Source: Amycolatopsis sacchari
GTDB lineage: Bacteria; Actinomycetota; Actinomycetes; Mycobacteriales; Pseudonocardiaceae
Assembly (NCBI RefSeq): GCF_900114035.1
Contig: NZ_FORP01000042.1
Location: 1-36,201 of the forward strand
Direction: 5' to 3'
DNA: 36,201 nt
Shown here one piece after another: positions 32,473-36,201 of this stretch; positions within the stretch are counted from its first letter, which is position 1, and every line of letters starts with the position of its first letter. Under the pieces are notes generated by a model that was not told the origin of the DNA, ran no database searches, and worked only from the letters and a program-made list of their open reading frames with translations. The translations under genes were made by a program, and so were the position numbers.

Positions 32473-33492
32473 GTGACAGACGAACGCTGCACACCGGCTT
32501 CCACCGCCGACGAGCCGACGCGACCCATCCCCCGCGCACTCATCGACGCGCTCGACCGCGCCGGCGAAGACCAGGCCGCGCTCTCGGTGTGGACCACCGC
32601 GCAGGTCTCTCCCGCATCCCAGCGCCGCGGCAAGTACATGCCCGAGTCGACGGCGCACCCGGCCAAGATGCTGCCCGACGTCGCTCGCCATGCGATCGAG
32701 CACTACACGAAGCCAGGTGAGCTGGTACTCGACCCGATGTGCGGCATCGGCACCACCCTCGTCGAAGCCGTCCACCTCGACCGCCGCGCGATCGGCATCG
32801 AATACGAACCCCACTGGGTCGCAGTCGCCCGATCGAATCTCGAGCTGGCCCGCACGCAGGGCATCGAACACGACGCGCACGTCATTCAGGGCGACGCCCG
32901 CCAGCTCGTGACACTGCTGCCGCAGGAGTACGTCGGCCAGGCCGCGCTCGTGGTGACCTCCCCGCCATACGGGCCGTCGACGCACGGGCGCGTGGCCGTC
33001 GCGCCCAGCGAAGGCATCCAGAAGTACTGGCACCGCTACGGCAGCGCCCTCGACCGTGGCAACCTCGCCAACATCGGGCACCACCGGCTGCTCGCCGGGT
33101 TCACCCGAATCCTCGCCGGCCTGCGCACCTTCCTCCGGCCCGGCGGCCACGTCGTCATCACCATCCGCCCCTGGCGCGAGCACTCCGAACTCATCGACCT
33201 GCCCGCCCAGATCCTCGCCTGCGGCCGCGCCGCCGGACTCATCCCCACCGAGCGCAACGTTGCGCTACTCGCGCGCGCCGCGGAGACCGACCTGGTCGCC
33301 CGCGGCAGCTTCTTCCAACGCGACTTCATCCGCAAACAGCGTGAAGCCGGACTCCCCCTGCACCTCATCGCCCACGAGGACGTGGTCGTCTTCCGCACAG
33401 CCCAACACGGAACGGCCGCAACCTCGGCAGCGCAGGTGACCACCCGTCGTCCGCCCCGCCACCACTCCCGCACGACGGGCCGGGCGGCATGA
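32473..33492 (+). CDS. SPPY-type DNA methyltransferase (N4-cytosine or N6-adenine)
   Basis: About 339 residues. The SAM-binding motif I is VLDPMCGIGTTLVEA (about 85-98), and the catalytic motif IV is VVTSPPYGPSTHGR (SPPY at 163-166), followed by LRPGGHVVITIRPW. SPPY is most often found in N4-cytosine enzymes, but N6-adenine activity is possible. Motif I precedes IV (beta/gamma order undecided). No restriction endonuclease lies nearby, so it is an orphan enzyme or part of a different system. The GTG at 32473 has AGGAAGG seven bases upstream; an ATG at 32443 overlapping the previous stop is an alternative that adds ten residues. The stop overlaps the next start by four bases. Confidence 0.82.
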   Translation: MTDERCTPASTADEPTRPIPRALIDALDRAGEDQAALSVWTTAQVSPASQRRGKYMPESTAHPAKMLPDVARHAIEHYTKPGELVLDPMCGIGTTLVEAVHLDRRAIGIEYEPHWVAVARSNLELARTQGIEHDAHVIQGDARQLVTLLPQEYVGQAALVVTSPPYGPSTHGRVAVAPSEGIQKYWHRYGSALDRGNLANIGHHRLLAGFTRILAGLRTFLRPGGHVVITIRPWREHSELIDLPAQILACGRAAGLIPTERNVALLARAAETDLVARGSFFQRDFIRKQREAGLPLHLIAHEDVVVFRTAQHGTAATSAAQVTTRRPPRHHSRTTGRAA

Positions 33493-34406
33493 CCACTCGC
33501 CCAGAAACTGCCGGTGTCGAGCCCGCCTTACGCCTGCTGTCCCTCGGCGCCGGGGTGCAGAGCACGACGGTGCTCTTGCTGGCCTGCGAAGGCGCCATCC
33601 CCCGGTTCGATGTCGCACTGTTCGCCGACACAGGATGGGAACCGCGGGCCGTCTACGCCAATCTCGACCGGCTTCGAGCGCATGCCGAACGCGCTGGCAT
33701 TCCCGTGCGACGTGTCTCGGCGGGCAACATCCGGACCGACGCTCTCGACCCGAAGCACCGCTTCGTCTCGATGCCCCTGCACACCCTCAACCCCGAGGGA
33801 TCCCGCGGACTCGCAAGGCGTCAATGCACCAGCGAGTACAAGATCACCCCGCTGAAGAAGGCAGCGCGGGAGTTGCTCGGATACGCACATCCGAAGCGAG
33901 TGCCGCCCGGTGTCTATGCCGAGCAGGCCATCGGCATCAGCACCGACGAAATCGGGCGGGCCCGAGACTCCGGCGTGCGGTTCCTGCGCAATGTCTTCCC
34001 GCTGCTCGAACTCGGCTTCGACCGGGAACGGTGCATCGAGTTCCTCCAGGATCGGGGCTTCGGGGAGACGGTGAAGTCCGCCTGCGTCGGTTGCCCGTTT
34101 CACGGCAACGCGGGCTGGCGCTGGATCAGGGACCACGACCCGGAAGGGTGGGAACAGGCCGTCGAGTTCGACCGCGCGATCCGCCACGGCTACCCGCACG
34201 CCTCGAAACACGGACAGCCGCTCCGTGGTCAGTACTTCCTGCACCGCTCCTGCAAGCCGCTCGACGAAGCCGACCTCGACACGCCAGCGCGACACCTGCG
34301 GCTGGTTCCGACGCCGGCGACGCTCGATGAGGACGGCGACCCGGACGGCTGCTCGCCCTGGTCGTGCCGCTCCGGCGCTCCAGTCGGCCAACCAGACGCC
34401 GCGTGA
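33489..34406 (+). CDS. PAPS-reductase-like PP-loop protein (DndC-related superfamily)
   Basis: A 305-residue protein. The PP-loop motif is LLSLGAGVQSTTVLLLA (about 16-32), used by ATP-pyrophosphatase-type enzymes that adenylate a substrate. Cysteines at 113 (RQCTSEYKITPL), 199 and 202 (SACVGCPFHG) and 255 (FLHRSCKPL) are placed as possible ligands of an iron-sulfur cluster, as in DndC and some thiolation enzymes. Members of this COG0175-like branch occur widely in actinophages and mobile elements, mostly without known function. Translational coupling to the SPPY methyltransferase (ATGA overlap) suggests a joint role in nucleic-acid modification. Sulfate assimilation is unlikely, as no related genes lie nearby. 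Confidence 0.78.
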   Translation: MTTRPETAGVEPALRLLSLGAGVQSTTVLLLACEGAIPRFDVALFADTGWEPRAVYANLDRLRAHAERAGIPVRRVSAGNIRTDALDPKHRFVSMPLHTLNPEGSRGLARRQCTSEYKITPLKKAARELLGYAHPKRVPPGVYAEQAIGISTDEIGRARDSGVRFLRNVFPLLELGFDRERCIEFLQDRGFGETVKSACVGCPFHGNAGWRWIRDHDPEGWEQAVEFDRAIRHGYPHASKHGQPLRGQYFLHRSCKPLDEADLDTPARHLRLVPTPATLDEDGDPDGCSPWSCRSGAPVGQPDAA

Positions 34407-34442
34407 GCCACCCCGCGCTGCGTGACGAACGGGAGGACTTTC

Positions 34443-34850
34443 ATGACCATCAACGACCGGCCGAGCGCCGCCTCAGGTCGCAGGGCGACCGACATTGCCA
34501 CACCTCTTGCTTCGCCACTGGCCGCCGAGCCCGCCCGTTCCGACACCCAGGGCGCAGACCGCGGCATTCAGCCGCTCACCGACCAACTGGCGGCTGATCC
34601 GGCCCCCGTGTTGTTCACCCCGGCGCAGGCGTCCGAGTTGCTACAGGTTCGGGAGTCATGGCTACGCCGACGCGCAGCCCGCCGGCAGGTGCCCTGCACC
34701 TTCCTCGGAAAACACCTGCGGTTCTCCCGCGCCAACCTGGAGCAGATCGTCGCTGACGCGGCCCTCCCGGCGGCAAACGCCCAGCGCAGGACTCCGGGGA
34801 CCGGGGCATCTCGACGCCCTCGAAGCCGCAGCAGCAGCCGACCCCGCTGA
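34443..34850 (+). CDS. xis: Excisionase-like HTH protein
   Basis: A 135-residue protein. A disordered N-terminus of about 50 residues precedes a MerR-type/HTH_17 domain (FTPAQASELLQVRESWLRRR, then LGKHLRFSRANLEQIVAD), the layout of actinobacterial excisionases. Such proteins bind the attachment region and direct the integrase to excise. GGGAGG lies a few bases before the ATG at 34443. It is 36 bases after the PP-loop gene and 123 bases before the integrase, so cotranscription with int is likely. The tail is Arg/Ser-rich. Confidence 0.82.
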   Translation: MTINDRPSAASGRRATDIATPLASPLAAEPARSDTQGADRGIQPLTDQLAADPAPVLFTPAQASELLQVRESWLRRRAARRQVPCTFLGKHLRFSRANLEQIVADAALPAANAQRRTPGTGASRRPRSRSSSRPR

Positions 34851-34908
34851 AGCACACATTCTTCCGCCCGCTGACCACATTTGGGTTGCTTTTCTCCGCA
34901 AACGGAGC

Positions 34909-34950
34909 GTGGATACGACCGTGCCGGATTTCCGGCACGGCCATATCCAC
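34909..34950. promoter_or_regulatory. 42-bp hyphenated palindrome between xis and int
   Basis: The outer arms are GTGGATA (34909-34915) and TATCCAC (34944-34950). The inner arms are CCGTGCCGGA (34919-34928) and TCCGGCACGG (34931-34940), around a central TT. Three unpaired bases separate outer from inner arms on each side. It ends 23 bases before the integrase start. It may be an RNA hairpin affecting int translation, a regulator site or an integrase arm site. No T-run follows. Confidence 0.65.
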
Positions 34951-34973
34951 TCCTACAGGAAAGAAAACCAACA

Positions 34974-36116
34974 ATGGCTTGGGTAGAAAAACGTCGAGGC
35001 GGTTTCCGCGTCCGCTATCGACTCGACGACGGAACGATCTTCACCGAGAGTGGCTTCGCCACCCAGGACGAAGCGGAGGACCGCGCAGCCGACGTGGAGT
35101 CCGACCAGCGACGACGCCGGTTCACCGACCCCCGGCTGGCGCAGACCACGATCGACGAGTGGATCCGCGCATGGTCCGACGCCCACCACGCCGCGGACGT
35201 GACGCTAGCGACCTACGACTCACACATCCGCAACCACATCCTGCCCCGCTGGTCAGGAACGGCCCTCGGCGACATCGCACGAATCGAGGTGAAGGGGTGG
35301 GTGAACAAGAAACTGCGCCCCAACCTGGCCGACAAAACCGTCCGGGACATTCTCGTGTTGTTCTCGATGATCCTGGGCGAAGCCGTGGACGAGGGACTGA
35401 TCGGCGCAAACCCGTGCCGGAAACTCCGCATCAGCTTCGACGACCGCCCCGAACGGCCCCACGCCAGCGCCGACGAAGTCGACGCACTCGCCGGCCGGAT
35501 GAAGCCGGACGAGGGACTCATGACCATCACCGACGCCTACACCGGCATGCGCTGGGGTGAGCTGGCCGGGCTGCAATGGATCCGCACCTACCTCGACGAG
35601 GACCCGCGCATCGAAATCGACCCCAACTTCGGTGCCCTGCACGAGATCCGCGGACGCCTGGAACTCGGACCGCCGAAGACCCCCGCGAGCGTCCGAACAA
35701 TCCACCTGCCGCCATTCCTGGCCGACCTGCTACGGGATCACCGGGAGCGCAACCCTGACGGGCGGTTCGTCTTCACCGGAGCCAACGGCGGACTGCATCG
35801 CCGGTCCAACTTCCGCCGACGCGTCTGGCTACCCGCCCTGGCCGGCGACGAGAGCCACGGATGGGCCCCACTCAATCAGGGCATGCACTTCCATGACCTA
35901 CGTCACACACATGAGACGTGGCTGATCGAAGACGGCGTCCCGCGCATCCTCCGGCTGGTACGCCTGGGACACAAGCGCAAGGACACCGACGACCTCTACT
36001 CCCACGTGACTGACGTCATGGTCAAGTCGATGCTGGCCGCGCTGCAACGACGCTGGGAGCAGGACGGCGGATGGAGCTGGGACGAAACCCCAGGTCAGGA
36101 GCAGGATGCTGCCTAA
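34974..36116 (+). CDS. int: Tyrosine-type site-specific integrase
   Basis: A 380-residue recombinase. An arm-binding-like N-terminus (WVEKRRGGFRVRYRLDDGT) is followed by the core-binding domain (about 60-170) and a catalytic domain. In the catalytic domain are Arg in TGMRWGELAGLQW, Lys in GPPKTPASVRTIHLP, the HxLR motif in HDLRHTHETWLI, a His in RLGHKRKDTD and the nucleophile Tyr in DLYSHV. All five expected residues are present, so it should be active. The ATG at 34974 is chosen since the protein reads as a typical integrase from there, with AGGAAAG upstream. Attachment sites of such integrases often lie next to int; none could be recognised in the short sequence that follows. Confidence 0.93.
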   Translation: MAWVEKRRGGFRVRYRLDDGTIFTESGFATQDEAEDRAADVESDQRRRRFTDPRLAQTTIDEWIRAWSDAHHAADVTLATYDSHIRNHILPRWSGTALGDIARIEVKGWVNKKLRPNLADKTVRDILVLFSMILGEAVDEGLIGANPCRKLRISFDDRPERPHASADEVDALAGRMKPDEGLMTITDAYTGMRWGELAGLQWIRTYLDEDPRIEIDPNFGALHEIRGRLELGPPKTPASVRTIHLPPFLADLLRDHRERNPDGRFVFTGANGGLHRRSNFRRRVWLPALAGDESHGWAPLNQGMHFHDLRHTHETWLIEDGVPRILRLVRLGHKRKDTDDLYSHVTDVMVKSMLAALQRRWEQDGGWSWDETPGQEQDAA

Positions 36117-36124
36117 TGTTTATG

Positions 36125-36201
36125 TCAAGCAGCGGTAGCCGTGGTGTGTCGGTAGTCGGCCTGGTAAGGCTGGCGGGTGCGCAGGAGCGCGTAGAGGACG
36201 T
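36125..36201 (-). CDS. Possible IS110-like transposase, C-terminal fragment (runs off the right edge)
   Basis: On the minus strand a frame enters from the window edge and ends at TGA (36125-36127). The residues read VLYALLRTRQPYQADYRHTT and then ATAA. The pattern Y/W-A-L-L-R-x-x-x-x-Y close to the end is usual for IS110-family transposases. Only 25 residues are visible, so the family call is tentative. If right, an insertion sequence lies immediately beside the integrase gene, at or near the expected attachment site. Confidence 0.4.
   Translation of the reverse strand, partial: VLYALLRTRQPYQADYRHTTATAA

Larger units (their letters stand above)
13326..36116. mobile_element. Putative integrative and conjugative element, approximate extent
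   Basis: The region joins element-type accessory genes, a full minus-strand transfer operon, a modification-type cargo operon, excisionase and integrase. The right limit is probably just beyond int. The left limit is not visible; the AT-rich change at about 13030 is one candidate, and the pilus locus from 190 to 12119 could also be inside the element. No direct repeats serving as attL/attR were recognised, and no tRNA gene was seen. Confidence 0.5.

Noticed and set aside
31418..34406. Standard Dnd phosphorothioation or a classical restriction-modification system
   Set aside because: Only the DndC-like superfamily member and methyltransferases are present. There is no cysteine desulfurase, no DndB/D/E-like gene and no endonuclease-like gene in the window.
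1..36201. CRISPR arrays, tRNA or rRNA genes
   Set aside because: No regularly spaced identical repeats, no T-loop/acceptor-stem pattern and no rRNA-like sequence were recognised on reading.

Overview
The window is high-GC DNA with GTG starts, four-base ATGA/TGATG gene overlaps and actinobacterial protein families, so it comes from an actinomycete. The mix of a Flp/Tad pilus locus, a LysM-BTAD regulator and a Gram-positive type IV secretion set fits Pseudonocardiales or a related order, but no marker gene fixes the genus. The content looks like a chromosomal integrative element, or an accessory region beside one. It ends in excisionase and tyrosine integrase genes, and short transposase C-terminal fragments lie at both window edges.

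Layout. (1) 3-83: end of an IS5-like transposase. (2) 190-12119: a Flp/Tad pilus locus. A prepilin peptidase (minus strand) is divergent from a tightly packed plus-strand operon: lipoprotein, secreted PKD-like protein, SAF/CpaB-like protein, CpaE-like ATPase, TadA, TadB, TadC, Flp pilin, three TadE/TadG-type pseudopilins, a small helical protein, and a large membrane protein joining LysM to a SARP-type wHTH/BTAD output. An inverted repeat at 1010-1036 is the likely operator. (3) 12150-12608: an HxlR-type regulator, then about 0.7 kb without a gene that includes an unusually AT-rich stretch with two matching TGAATT dyads. (4) 13326-18785: a small Cys-containing protein, a MoxR-like AAA ATPase with an N-terminal winged helix (its frame is broken at about 14305), a HEXXH+VWA protein, two uncharacterised proteins and a second protein carrying the same winged helix. 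A perfect 20-bp hairpin terminator follows. (5) 18874-30969, minus strand: a conjugation operon with a sigma-like HTH protein, VirB2-like pilin, VirB6/TrbL-like channel protein, PrgI-family protein, VirB4 ATPase, VirD4-like coupling protein, replication-relaxation protein, VirB1-like cell-wall hydrolase and an unassigned protein. (6) 31418-34406, plus strand: a three-gene DNA-modification-like operon (methyltransferase-like protein without catalytic motifs, SPPY methyltransferase, PAPS-reductase-like PP-loop protein). (7) 34443-36116: excisionase and integrase, separated by a 42-bp hyphenated palindrome. (8) 36125-36201: end of a possible IS110-like transposase.

How it works together (inference). 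The minus-strand operon would build the mating channel and export DNA, the hydrolase would open peptidoglycan, and xis/int would excise and integrate the element. The Tad pilus could provide surface attachment. The AAA/VWA group and the methyltransferase/PP-loop group are cargo or control systems of unknown job and are the best candidates for undescribed biology. The most striking single observation is a chain of eight Hda-like sliding-clamp-binding hexapeptides (Q-x-x-L-P-L/F) in the cytoplasmic tail of the VirB6-like protein. No recognisable relaxase is present in the window.
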